Source: Odoribacter sp. Z80
GTDB taxonomy: Bacteria > Bacteroidota > Bacteroidia > Bacteroidales > Marinifilaceae
Assembly (NCBI RefSeq): GCF_009935865.1
Contig: NZ_QWEL01000001.1
Location: 1 to 64,000, forward strand
Reading direction: 5' to 3'
DNA length: 64,000 nt
Every line of letters starts with the position of its first letter. The first letter of the stretch is position 1. Both the position numbers and the translations under genes were made by a program. The notes beneath the pieces are model-generated. The model did not search any database. It was given only the letters and a program-made list of their open reading frames with translations, and was not told the DNA's origin. Of this stretch, positions 8,303 through 17,567 are shown in pieces.

Positions 8303-9946
8303 ATGGATATTATGAAGAAAGTGTTTGTTTGTTTGTTTGTAGTTATTTGGTGTTGTTCTTTTTCACTTCGGGCATCTGATACCGTAAGAATTCGGGAGAT
8401 GCAGATCCCTGTTTTGATAGAGCGGGAGGATAATGTTTTATTTTGTTTTCGGATAGATGCTACTGCCGGGCAGGTTTTTAATGAAATCCGGCTGAATTTT
8501 GGGAAAGAGGTAAATCTGTCTGCTATCCAGGCAGTGAAATTGTATTATAGCGGTACAAGAAGATTAAGTGATAAGGAGAAAAATCTGATTGCTCCGGTGG
8601 AGTATATTTCTGCTCATAATCCGGGAAAGACTTTAGCTGCTAATCCTTCTTATTCTGTGTTGAGGGCTTTGGAGAGTAAACCTCGGCGGGAGATTGTTCT
8701 GAAAGCAGAACAAGAATTGTTTGAAGGGCCCCATTTTTATTGGGTGAGTTTACAGATGAAACCGAAGACTTCGTTGTTTGAGAAAGTGACGGTTTCGGTT
8801 TCTGAGGTAAAGGTTGATGGTCGGAGAGTTCCTTTGTTTTTTCATTCTGAACGGGATATTGAGCATCGGATGGGCGTAGGAGTGCGCCATGCTGGCGATG
8901 ACGGTTCGGCTGCTTTTCGGATTCCGGGGTTGGTGACTACTAATCAGGGCACTTTGTTGGGTGTATATGATGTGAGGTATAATAATAGTGCTGATTTGCA
9001 GGAGCATATCGATATTGGCTTGAGTCGTAGTACTGATGGTGGGAAGACTTGGGAGAAGATGCGTATTCCTGTTTCTTTCGGAGAAACGGGAGGTTTACCC
9101 AAAGGACAGAACGGAGTGGGCGACCCGGCAATTTTAGTCGATACTAAAACCAATTGTGTGTGGATTGTGGCGGCCTGGACCCATGGCATCGGGGGACAAA
9201 GGGCTTGGACGGCTTCCGGTCAGGGAATGGACATGAATCATACGGCTCAGTTGGTGTTGGCAAAAAGTGAGGATGACGGAAAGACCTGGTCGGAACCGAT
9301 GAATATAACGGAGCAATTAAAAGATTCTTCCTGGTATTTTCTGTTACAAGGGCCGGGCAGGGGAATTTGTATGGAAGACGGTACGTTGGTTTTTGCTATG
9401 CAATATATCGGTGCGGACCGGATTCCCAATGCCGGGATCATGTATAGCAAGGATGGCGGAAAGACTTGGAAACATCATCATCATGCGCGTACTAATACTA
9501 CTGAAGCACAGGTGGCTGAGTTGGAGCCGGGTGTGTTGATGCTGAATATGCGCGATAACCGGGGTGGCAGTCGCGCGGTTGCTGTAACAGAGGACCTGGG
9601 AGATACCTGGACGGAGCATCCTTCTTCCCGTAAGGCTTTGCCGGAACCTGTATGCATGGCCAGTTTAATCAGCGTGAGAGCCGGAGATAATGTTTCAGGT
9701 AAGGATTTGTTGTTATTTTCTAATCCGAATACTACTTCCGGCCGGCATCATATTACGATAAAAGCCAGCTTAGACGGTGGTTTGACGTGGTTGCCGGAGA
9801 ATCAGATTTTATTGGACGCCGGAAACGGTTGGGGATATTCCTGTCTTAGTATGATTGACGGGGAGACTGTGGGTATTCTTTATGAGAGTAGTGTAGCCCA
9901 TATGACTTTTCAGGCTGTTAAATTAAAGGATTTTATTTCGTTTTAA
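8303..9946 (+). CDS. nanH: exported sialidase (GH33, BNR-repeat neuraminidase)
   Basis: Sialidases release terminal sialic acid from host glycans. The 547-residue protein has a signal peptide (~1-24), then an N-terminal beta-sandwich (~25-185) of the Bacteroides sialidase type. The catalytic propeller opens with FRIP (Arg206, the carboxylate-binding arginine). Five Asp-box repeats follow: STDGGKTW, SEDDGKTW, SKDGGKTW, TEDLGDTW and SLDGGLTW. A late YESS segment carries the expected catalytic Tyr. An alternative ATG lies at 8312 (MKKVFV); both give a good signal. It is fourth in the operon, matching the place of the BT0455-like sialidase beside hexosaminidase, acetylesterase and mannosidase genes. 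Confidence 0.95.
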   Translation: MDIMKKVFVCLFVVIWCCSFSLRASDTVRIREMQIPVLIEREDNVLFCFRIDATAGQVFNEIRLNFGKEVNLSAIQAVKLYYSGTRRLSDKEKNLIAPVEYISAHNPGKTLAANPSYSVLRALESKPRREIVLKAEQELFEGPHFYWVSLQMKPKTSLFEKVTVSVSEVKVDGRRVPLFFHSERDIEHRMGVGVRHAGDDGSAAFRIPGLVTTNQGTLLGVYDVRYNNSADLQEHIDIGLSRSTDGGKTWEKMRIPVSFGETGGLPKGQNGVGDPAILVDTKTNCVWIVAAWTHGIGGQRAWTASGQGMDMNHTAQLVLAKSEDDGKTWSEPMNITEQLKDSSWYFLLQGPGRGICMEDGTLVFAMQYIGADRIPNAGIMYSKDGGKTWKHHHHARTNTTEAQVAELEPGVLMLNMRDNRGGSRAVAVTEDLGDTWTEHPSSRKALPEPVCMASLISVRAGDNVSGKDLLLFSNPNTTSGRHHITIKASLDGGLTWLPENQILLDAGNGWGYSCLSMIDGETVGILYESSVAHMTFQAVKLKDFISF

Positions 9947-9973
9947 CAGGTATCTGTTGTTTTGTAAACGGTT

Positions 9974-11974
9974 ATGTGGAAGAAGTATATCATTTTTTTT
10001 CTTTGTTGTAGTTTTCCTGTTTTGGGAATAGGAAGTCCTTGCCTGTTACCTTTGCCTCAGAAATATACTTTGACGGATGAACGGTTTGAGTTGGGGGAGG
10101 TTTGTCTTTCCGGGCCTGTTTTACAGGAGCAGTGGAAAAAATTCATAGAGGAGAAAGGGGGAAAAGTTGTCTTACAAGGGAAAAACCGGATTGAAGTGAG
10201 GTTGGTAGCGGAGTTGGAGGAAATACCCGTGAATCAGGATGAGGCTTATCGTTTGCAGGTCACCTCCCGCAAAATTGTAGTAGAAGCGACTACTGAGCGG
10301 GGCATTTATTGGGCGATGCAGACTTTGGCCCAATTGGCTGTCCGGAAAGGAAAGAAAATTTATTTTCAAGGTTGTACCATTGCCGATTGGCCGGCTTTCC
10401 GGGTCAGAGGATTTATGCATGACGTGGGGCGGGGATATGTTTCGGTAGAGGAATTGAAGCGGGAGATTGCTATGCTTTCCTGTTTCAAGGTGAATGTATT
10501 CCATTGGCATTTGACGGAGAATCAGGCATGGCGTTTAGAGAGTAAACGATTTCCGGAATTGAATGACAGCGTAAATATGACCCGTTTTCCCGGTAAGTAT
10601 TATACCTTGGAGGAAGCGAGGGAGTTAGTCGAATATTGCAAGGCTCATCAGGTGTTGCTGATTCCGGAAGTGGATATGCCGGGGCATAGTGCGGCTTTTG
10701 TCCGGGCGTTTGGTCATGATATGCAGAGTCCGGAGGGGATGAAGATTCTGAAAGTGTTGATGGATGAAGTGTGTGAAACTTTTGAGGTACCGTATATTCA
10801 TATCGGGACGGATGAAGTGGCGTTTACTAACCCGGAATTTGTACCGGAAATGGTGGCTTATGTGCGTTCAAAAGGAAAGAAGGTCATTTCCTGGAATCCG
10901 GGCTGGCGGTATCAGCCGGGGGAGATAGATATGACTCAATTGTGGAGTTTTCGGGGAAAGGCCCAGCCTGGCATCCCTGCCGTTGATTCCCGTTTTCATT
11001 ATCTGAATCATTTCGATACGTTCGGGGATATTGTTGCTCTGTATAACAGCCGGATTTATAATCAGGAGTCAGGAAGCGAGGATATTGCGGGTGTGATTCT
11101 GGCTGTCTGGAATGACCGCCTGGTTCCGGATGAGAAGGAATTGATTAGTGAAAATCATTTTTATCCCAATATGCTTGCCATGGCAGAGAGGGCGTGGAGG
11201 GGAGGCGGCTTCCAGTATTTTGACGGTCACGGAGTTATTTTACCTGAGGAAGATACGCCGGAGTTTAAGGCTTTCGCTGATTTTGAGGAACGGATGCTTT
11301 GGTTGAAGAAGCATATATTTCAAGGATATCCTTTTGCGTATGTCCGGCAAACGAATGTAAAATGGAAGATAACCGAAGCCTTCCCGAACGGAGGGGACCT
11401 CACCCGGTCTTTCCCTCCCGAGCAGGAATGGGCGGATGTTTATTATTATGAAGGCAGGCCGTATCAGGTGAAAGAGGCCAGGGGGGCGGGTATTTATTTG
11501 CGTCATGTATGGGGAACATTGGTTCCCGCTTTTTATCCGCAGCCAAAAGAAAACCATACGGCCTATGCTTATACGTGGGTATATTCTCCTAAAACCCAGG
11601 AGGTGGGTATGTGGATTGAGTTTCAGAATTACGGCCGCTCCGAGATGGATTTACCGCCTTTGGCCGGAAAATGGGATTATAAAGGGAGCCGGATTTGGCT
11701 GAATGAGCAGGAGGTTTTGCCGCCACAATGGACGGCAAATCATCGGGAAAAAAGCAATGAGATTGCTTTGGGAAATGAGAATTGTGTGGTGAGGCGGCCT
11801 GTCCTTGTGGTGTTGCAAAAGGGATGGAATAAGGTATTTATGAAATTGCCGGTAGGCAGGTTTTCTACTGATGAGGTTCGTTTGGTTAAATGGATGTTTA
11901 CGGCGGTTTTTGTTACTCCGGATGGAGGTGAGGCTGTGGAGGGTTTGATTTATTCACCGGATAAAATAAGGTAA
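9974..11974 (+). CDS. exported GH20 beta-N-acetylhexosaminidase
   Basis: This 666-residue protein has a signal peptide (~1-20), a GH20b-like alpha/beta domain (~24-140) and a GH20 barrel from ~145. Barrel segments include FHWHLTENQAWRLE, PEVDMPGHS and the catalytic pair Asp280-Glu281 in HIGTDEV. The usual motif is HxGGDE, so one glycine is Thr here; the Asp-Glu pair for substrate-assisted catalysis is intact. The C-terminal ~200 residues form a beta-rich accessory region without a clear family. GH20 enzymes remove terminal beta-GlcNAc or beta-GalNAc. The second GH20 of the operon at 15233 differs in export signal and accessory domains, so the two probably cut different linkages. Confidence 0.92.
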   Translation: MWKKYIIFFLCCSFPVLGIGSPCLLPLPQKYTLTDERFELGEVCLSGPVLQEQWKKFIEEKGGKVVLQGKNRIEVRLVAELEEIPVNQDEAYRLQVTSRKIVVEATTERGIYWAMQTLAQLAVRKGKKIYFQGCTIADWPAFRVRGFMHDVGRGYVSVEELKREIAMLSCFKVNVFHWHLTENQAWRLESKRFPELNDSVNMTRFPGKYYTLEEARELVEYCKAHQVLLIPEVDMPGHSAAFVRAFGHDMQSPEGMKILKVLMDEVCETFEVPYIHIGTDEVAFTNPEFVPEMVAYVRSKGKKVISWNPGWRYQPGEIDMTQLWSFRGKAQPGIPAVDSRFHYLNHFDTFGDIVALYNSRIYNQESGSEDIAGVILAVWNDRLVPDEKELISENHFYPNMLAMAERAWRGGGFQYFDGHGVILPEEDTPEFKAFADFEERMLWLKKHIFQGYPFAYVRQTNVKWKITEAFPNGGDLTRSFPPEQEWADVYYYEGRPYQVKEARGAGIYLRHVWGTLVPAFYPQPKENHTAYAYTWVYSPKTQEVGMWIEFQNYGRSEMDLPPLAGKWDYKGSRIWLNEQEVLPPQWTANHREKSNEIALGNENCVVRRPVLVVLQKGWNKVFMKLPVGRFSTDEVRLVKWMFTAVFVTPDGGEAVEGLIYSPDKIR

Positions 11975-11986
11975 ATATAAAGGATT

Positions 11987-12646
11987 ATGAAAAATTGGAT
12001 ATGGGGAATCGTTTGGATTTGTGCGGGTAGCGTCGGTTTTGCGCAACAATATTCTGCTTTTTATTATCAGAGGGAGACCTTGTTTGAAGAGCTACCGGTT
12101 ACTTCAAAAGATATTGTGTTTTTGGGTAACAGTATTACGAACGGAGGAGAGTGGTGTGAATTGTTCGGTAGTAAGCATGTTAAAAACCGGGGTATCAGCG
12201 GGGATGTTTGCATGGGGGTGTATGAGCGTTTGGATGCGGTTTTGAAGGGGAAGCCGGCTAAGATTTTTTTGCTGATAGGTATTAATGATGTTAGCCGCGG
12301 AACCTGTGCAGATACGATTGTAGCCAGGATAGGGTGTATTGCCCGGAAGATAAAGAAAGACTCTCCGAAAACGGAATTGTATTTACAAAGCATATTGCCG
12401 ATGACCGACCATTATCAGATGTTCGGTAATCACACCAAGCATTGGCAGATGGTAAAAGTCATTAATGAGGGGTTGATGCAGCTGGCAGCCCGGGAGGGGG
12501 TTACTTATGTGGATCTGTACTCTCATTTTGTGGATCCGGCAACGGGAAAGATGCAAACGGAGTATTCCAATGACGGTCTGCATTTATTGGGAAAAGGATA
12601 TGTGAAATGGGCGGAGATTTTAAAACCTTATATCCGGAAAAAATGA
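11987..12646 (+). CDS. exported SGNH/GDSL hydrolase, probable sialate O-acetylesterase
   Basis: A 219-residue SGNH hydrolase with a signal peptide ending near GFAQ (residue 20). Block I is FLGNSITNGGEW with Ser49, block II GISGDV, block III IGINDVSRG, and block V NDGLHLLGKGY with Asp196 and His199. The family hydrolyses small ester groups from sugars. The setting between sialidase, hexosaminidase and beta-mannosidase genes matches the Bacteroides sialate O-acetylesterase EstA (BT0457-type), so release of 9-O-acetyl groups from sialic acid is the best guess. Its TGA stop overlaps the ATG of the next gene (ATGA), so the two are translationally coupled. Confidence 0.88.
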   Translation: MKNWIWGIVWICAGSVGFAQQYSAFYYQRETLFEELPVTSKDIVFLGNSITNGGEWCELFGSKHVKNRGISGDVCMGVYERLDAVLKGKPAKIFLLIGINDVSRGTCADTIVARIGCIARKIKKDSPKTELYLQSILPMTDHYQMFGNHTKHWQMVKVINEGLMQLAAREGVTYVDLYSHFVDPATGKMQTEYSNDGLHLLGKGYVKWAEILKPYIRKK

Positions 12647-15204
12647 GAATTGTACTGTTGTTTATGTTGCTGGCAGCGTGTGGGGGACTTGGAGCACAGA
12701 AGCCGTCCGAAATTGTTTCTTTGCTCCGGAACTGGTATTTTTCTCCGGCCGGGGCCGAAGAATGGCTGGAAGCCGAGGTGCCGGGTACGGTGCATCAAGA
12801 TCTGCTGCGACATCAAATTTTGCCTGATCCGTTTTATGGCACTCACGAAGAAAAGATTCAATGGGTAGAGGAAAAGGACTGGGAGTATAAAACGGTTTTT
12901 ACGGTGACATCAGCCCAATTGGAGCGGGATGCGGCTGTTTTGAATTTTGAAGGGTTGGATACTTATGCGGATGTTTATTTGAACGGAGCCTTGATTTTGA
13001 AGGCTGACAATATGTTTGTGGGGTATCGGGTACCAGTGAAGCCGTTGCTTCGTTGCGGGGAAAATCATTTGCGGGTGTATTTTCATTCGCCAGTGAAACA
13101 AACATTGCCGCAGTGGCAGTCGAACGGTTTTAATTATCCTGCTGATAATGACCACCGGGCGGAAAGATTGAGTGTTTTTACCCGTAAGGCTCCTTACAGT
13201 TATGGTTGGGATTGGGGTATCAGGATGGTAACCAGTGGCATTTGGCGTCCGGTGACCTTGTGTTTTCAAGATGTTGTCCGGATTGAAGATTTGCATATCC
13301 GGCAATTGGAGCTTTCTGAGAATAAGGCCAGGCTTTCCGTTGAACTGGAATTGGAGAGGTTGGCAGAGGGGATGCTTTCTCCTTTGAAAGCGGTTGTGAC
13401 TTATTTTTTACCCGGGCAAGAGCCTGAGCGTATTTTCCGGGATGTGGAATTGGATAGGGAGCGTGTAACGATTTCCATTCCTTGTGAGATAGAGCAGCCG
13501 CAGCGATGGATGCCGAATGGTTGGGGAAAACCGGTTTTATATCAGTTTGAAGTGAAGGTATATAGCGGGGAAGAGGTGGTCGCCGCCAGACAACAACGGG
13601 TTGGTCTGCGGACGGTGAAAGTGGTGAAGGAAAAAGATAAGTGGGGAGAGTCTTTTTATTTCGAGGTGAACGGGGTTTCACTGTTTGCCAAAGGAGCCAA
13701 CTATATTCCGGGAGATGCTCTGTTGCCGGCCATGAGTGCCGAGCGGTACCGCACTTTGTTCCGGGACATCAGGGATGCTCATATGAATATGATACGGGTA
13801 TGGGGCGGTGGTTCCTATGAGGATAACCTCTTTTATGATTTGGCCGATGAGAACGGGATTCTGGTTTGGCAGGATTTTATGTTTGCCTGCACCACTTATC
13901 CGTCAGACCCTGTCTTTTTGAAAAGGGTGGAAGCGGAGGCGGAGTATAATATACGGCGTTTGAGGAATCATGCCTGTCTTGCGATGTGGTGCGGGAATAA
14001 TGAGATTCAGGAAGGTATCCGGTATTGGGGATGGAAGAGCAAGTATACTCCGGCTGTTTATGAAGGGATGTGTGAGGGATATGATTTGTTGTTTAAGGAA
14101 TTGCTTCCTGGTAAGGTCAAAGAATTGGACGGAGATCGTTTTTACATGCCTACTTCTCCTGATACGGCCAATTGGGGACGTCCGGAGAGTTGGAAGTTTG
14201 CCGACAGTCATAATTGGGGTGTGTGGTATGGGCGAAAGCCTTTTGAGAGTCTTGATGAGGAGATTCCCCGTTTTATGAGTGAATTCGGATTTCAGTCTTT
14301 TCCTGAAATGAAAACGATATCTGCTTTTGCTTCACAGGAGGATTACGGATTGGAGTCCCGGGTAATGAATGCCCATCAAAAGAGTACTATCGGGAATGAG
14401 CTTATCCGGACTTATATGGAGCGGGATTATGTTGTTCCGGAGAAGTTTGAGGATTTTGTTTATGTCGGATTAGTGATGCAAGGGCGGGGAATCCGTCGGG
14501 GACTTGAGGCTCACAGGCGTAACCGGCCTTATTGTATGGGTACTTTGTATTGGCAGTTGAATGACAGCTGGCCGGTGGTGTCGTGGTCGGGGATTGATTA
14601 TTACGGGAACTGGAAAGCTTTGCATTATCAGGCGAAGCGTGCTTTTGCCCCGCTTGCCGTGAGTGTACTGCAGGCGGAGGATAGTTTGCAGTTTTGGTTG
14701 CTTTCCGATTTGCCGGAAGCTCATAAAGGGCTTGTATTGGAAGCGGAGTTAACGGATTTTTATGGCCGGGTATTGGGCAGGAAAGTTTTTAAGGCAGATG
14801 TGGCGGCCAATACTTCTGTGCTGGCCGGAGGTTGGGATATGAATGGAATAGAGGTTTTCGATGGGCGGAAGATGTATTTGTCAATGACTTTAAAAGATGA
14901 GTCCGGTAAGAAATGGGTTGAGGAACCTTATTTTTTTGTCCGGCCTAAGGAACTGGATTTGCCGGAGATTGTGGTGAATTACAAGATGAAGGTGATGGAC
15001 GGAGTCTGTGAGGTGGTCTTGAAATCTGCCGGTCTTGCCAAGGATGTGTTTATAGAAGTGCCTGTTCAGGGGGCCCGTTTCAGTGACAATTTCTTTGATT
15101 TGTTACCTGTCACTCCCCGCAAGGTGGTGATTACCTCTCCGGCCTTTAAGAAGGGCGGACAGGCAGGGATAAAGATAAATCATTTGCGGAATACTTATAA
15201 GTGA
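12643..15204 (+). CDS. exported GH2 beta-mannosidase
   Basis: The start is the ATG at 12643, inside the ATGA overlap with the esterase gene. It gives MRIVLLFMLLAAC, a possible lipobox, or a signal peptide cut after GAQ. The 853 residues have the GH2 plan: jelly-roll sugar-binding domain, immunoglobulin-like domain, TIM barrel and C-terminal beta domains. The acid/base is Glu454 in WCGNNEIQ and the nucleophile Glu547 in MSEFGFQ. RVWGGGSYEDN and PYSYGWDWG are typical of beta-mannosidases. It would remove the beta-1,4-linked core mannose left after trimming of N-glycans, in line with the hexosaminidases around it. Confidence 0.93.
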   Translation: MRIVLLFMLLAACGGLGAQKPSEIVSLLRNWYFSPAGAEEWLEAEVPGTVHQDLLRHQILPDPFYGTHEEKIQWVEEKDWEYKTVFTVTSAQLERDAAVLNFEGLDTYADVYLNGALILKADNMFVGYRVPVKPLLRCGENHLRVYFHSPVKQTLPQWQSNGFNYPADNDHRAERLSVFTRKAPYSYGWDWGIRMVTSGIWRPVTLCFQDVVRIEDLHIRQLELSENKARLSVELELERLAEGMLSPLKAVVTYFLPGQEPERIFRDVELDRERVTISIPCEIEQPQRWMPNGWGKPVLYQFEVKVYSGEEVVAARQQRVGLRTVKVVKEKDKWGESFYFEVNGVSLFAKGANYIPGDALLPAMSAERYRTLFRDIRDAHMNMIRVWGGGSYEDNLFYDLADENGILVWQDFMFACTTYPSDPVFLKRVEAEAEYNIRRLRNHACLAMWCGNNEIQEGIRYWGWKSKYTPAVYEGMCEGYDLLFKELLPGKVKELDGDRFYMPTSPDTANWGRPESWKFADSHNWGVWYGRKPFESLDEEIPRFMSEFGFQSFPEMKTISAFASQEDYGLESRVMNAHQKSTIGNELIRTYMERDYVVPEKFEDFVYVGLVMQGRGIRRGLEAHRRNRPYCMGTLYWQLNDSWPVVSWSGIDYYGNWKALHYQAKRAFAPLAVSVLQAEDSLQFWLLSDLPEAHKGLVLEAELTDFYGRVLGRKVFKADVAANTSVLAGGWDMNGIEVFDGRKMYLSMTLKDESGKKWVEEPYFFVRPKELDLPEIVVNYKMKVMDGVCEVVLKSAGLAKDVFIEVPVQGARFSDNFFDLLPVTPRKVVITSPAFKKGGQAGIKINHLRNTYK

Positions 15205-15232
15205 TAATTGTATTAATTTAATATAGAGTGCT

Positions 15233-17557
15233 ATGAGAAGATTAGTTTGTGTTTTTCTGACTGTTTTGTTGCTGAAGTTACTGGTGGCCTGTTGTCCAGA
15301 ACAGAAGACGGCGGATTACCGGGTAGTGCCTTTGCCGCAGGAGATTACTGCCGGGGAGGGAAATCCTTTTGTTTTGAAAGACGGAGTGAAGGTTTTGTAT
15401 CCCGAAGGAAATGACGAGATGCGACGGAATGCTGAGTTTCTGGCGGAATATGTGGCGGAATCTACCGGAAAACATTTGGATATCCAGGCCGGAAATGCAG
15501 GGGAGAATGCTATCGTATTGAGCTTAGGCCTGGAGGCTGGGAAACCGGAGGCCTACCAATTGAAGGTGACCGATAAAGGAGTTACAATATCCGCACCTAC
15601 AGCAGCCGGGGTTTTTTATGGTATTCAGACTTTGCGTAAGTCTTTGCCGGTGGTAAAGGGTGCAAAGATTGTATTGCCTTCCGTTGTTGTCAATGATTCT
15701 CCGCGTTTTGATTATCGTGGAATGATGTTGGATGTGAGCCGCCATTTTTTTACCCTTGATTCGGTGAAGCGGTATATTGATTTGCTGGCGTTGCATAATA
15801 TCAATCGATTTCACTGGCATTTGACAGATGATCAGGGATGGCGGATTGAGATAAAGAAATATCCGGAATTGATAGAGAAGGGATCGAAACGCAAAGAGAC
15901 GGTCATAGGACATAATACGGGAAAATATGATGGAGTTCCTTACGGTGGTTTTTACACTCAGGAGGAGGCGAAGGAGATTGTTGCTTATGCTAAGGAGCGT
16001 TATATTACCGTTATTCCGGAAATTGATATGCCGGGTCATATGCAGGGGGCACTGACTGCTTTTCCGGAATTGGGATGTAGTGGCGGGCCTTATGAGGTTT
16101 GGTCCATGTGGGGTGTTTCAGAAGAAGTGCTTTGTGCAGGAAATGATAAGACGCTTGAATTTATAAAAGGTGTTCTGGGTGAACTGATTGAAATTTTTCC
16201 CTCGGAATATATTCATGTCGGAGGGGATGAATGTCCGAAAGTGAGTTGGAAAAAATGTCCCAAATGTCAGGCTAAAATCAAGGCCTTGGGTTTGAAAACA
16301 GATAAACAGCATACGGCGGAAGAACGTTTGCAGAGTTACTTTATTGCCCAGGCAGAGAAATTTTTGAATGAGCATGGAAGGCAGATTATCGGTTGGGATG
16401 AGATTTTAGAAGGGGGCTTGGCTCCTCATGCGACAGTGATGGCCTGGCGGGGGATTGGTGAAGGAGTGAAAGCGGTGAAACAACATCATGATGCGATTAT
16501 GGTGCCGACATCTTATCTGTATTTTGATTATTATCAGGCAAAGGACAGAGAACAGGAACCGATGGCTATTGGCGGGTATGTTCCTTTGGAGAAGGTGTAT
16601 GGTTTTGACCCTGTTCCGGCGGACCTGACACCGGAGGAGGCCAAACATATTATCGGTACGCAGGCGAATCTGTGGACGGAATATATCCCTTCTTTCAGGC
16701 AGGTGGAATATATGGTTTTGCCTCGTATGGATGCTCTTGCGGAGGTTCAATGGACGGAACCGGAAAAGAAGAGTTTTGAGGATTTTCTGAGCCGTATGCC
16801 CAAAATGTTTGAAATTTATGATTTGGGGCGGTATAATTATGCGAGACATTTGTTTGATGTGAGGGGGGATTTTACGCCTCGTGCAGAGGACGGGGTATTG
16901 GAAATTACTCTGTCTACCTTAGGAAATGCAGATATTCATTATACCTTGGACGGTTCGGAACCAACGGTTCGGTCTCTTAAATATGAAGATGGGATAAAGG
17001 TGAAGGAAGATTGTATTCTGAAAGCTGTTGCTGTTCGTCCCTCGGGAAATAGCCGTGTTCTGACGGAAAAAATTACGATGAATAAAGCGACTTTGAAGCC
17101 CATTACTTTACATCAGCCGGTGAATCAGCAATACGGTTTTAAGGGAGCTCCTACTTTGGTAGACGGTTTGAAGGGGAGTCCTAATTATAAGACCGGGCGT
17201 TGGATTGCTTTTTACAGAAATGACCTGGAAGCGGTGATAGATTTATTGCAACTGACAGAGATTTCGAAAGCCGGTATTGCTACGTGTGTAGAAAAGGGAG
17301 ACTGGATTTTTGATGCTCGCGGAATGAAGGTGGAAATCTCTTCTGACGGAAAAAATTATGTTGAGGTGGCAGCTTTGGAGCTGCCGCCTATGGAGAAAGA
17401 TGCCCGTAACGGGATATATGAGCATGTTTTATCTTTTCCTCCGATGCAAGCCCGTTATGTTAAGATCACGGCTTTGTCGGAAAAGCAGATTCCGGATTGG
17501 CATGGAGGAAAAGGCCACCCGGGATTTTTATTTGTGGATGAGGTCACAATTGAATGA
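15233..17557 (+). CDS. GH20 beta-N-acetylhexosaminidase lipoprotein with CBM32-like domain
   Basis: Residues 1-20 end in LVAC, a lipobox, so this 774-residue enzyme is probably surface or periplasmic lipoprotein. A GH20b domain (~28-160) precedes the barrel: MLDVSRHFF, FHWHLTDDQGWRIEIKKYPEL, PEIDMPGHMQGAL and the catalytic Asp332-Glu333 in HVGGDE. Near the end are a chitobiase-type C-terminal repeat (HYTLDGSEPT) and a discoidin/CBM32-like module (~620-774), which often binds galactose or GlcNAc. It closes the operon: the next gene is convergent, with its stop 10 bases away. It is a full-consensus GH20, unlike the HIGTDE paralogue at 9974. Confidence 0.94.
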   Translation: MRRLVCVFLTVLLLKLLVACCPEQKTADYRVVPLPQEITAGEGNPFVLKDGVKVLYPEGNDEMRRNAEFLAEYVAESTGKHLDIQAGNAGENAIVLSLGLEAGKPEAYQLKVTDKGVTISAPTAAGVFYGIQTLRKSLPVVKGAKIVLPSVVVNDSPRFDYRGMMLDVSRHFFTLDSVKRYIDLLALHNINRFHWHLTDDQGWRIEIKKYPELIEKGSKRKETVIGHNTGKYDGVPYGGFYTQEEAKEIVAYAKERYITVIPEIDMPGHMQGALTAFPELGCSGGPYEVWSMWGVSEEVLCAGNDKTLEFIKGVLGELIEIFPSEYIHVGGDECPKVSWKKCPKCQAKIKALGLKTDKQHTAEERLQSYFIAQAEKFLNEHGRQIIGWDEILEGGLAPHATVMAWRGIGEGVKAVKQHHDAIMVPTSYLYFDYYQAKDREQEPMAIGGYVPLEKVYGFDPVPADLTPEEAKHIIGTQANLWTEYIPSFRQVEYMVLPRMDALAEVQWTEPEKKSFEDFLSRMPKMFEIYDLGRYNYARHLFDVRGDFTPRAEDGVLEITLSTLGNADIHYTLDGSEPTVRSLKYEDGIKVKEDCILKAVAVRPSGNSRVLTEKITMNKATLKPITLHQPVNQQYGFKGAPTLVDGLKGSPNYKTGRWIAFYRNDLEAVIDLLQLTEISKAGIATCVEKGDWIFDARGMKVEISSDGKNYVEVAALELPPMEKDARNGIYEHVLSFPPMQARYVKITALSEKQIPDWHGGKGHPGFLFVDEVTIE

Positions 17558-17567
17558 CAGGGGGAGT

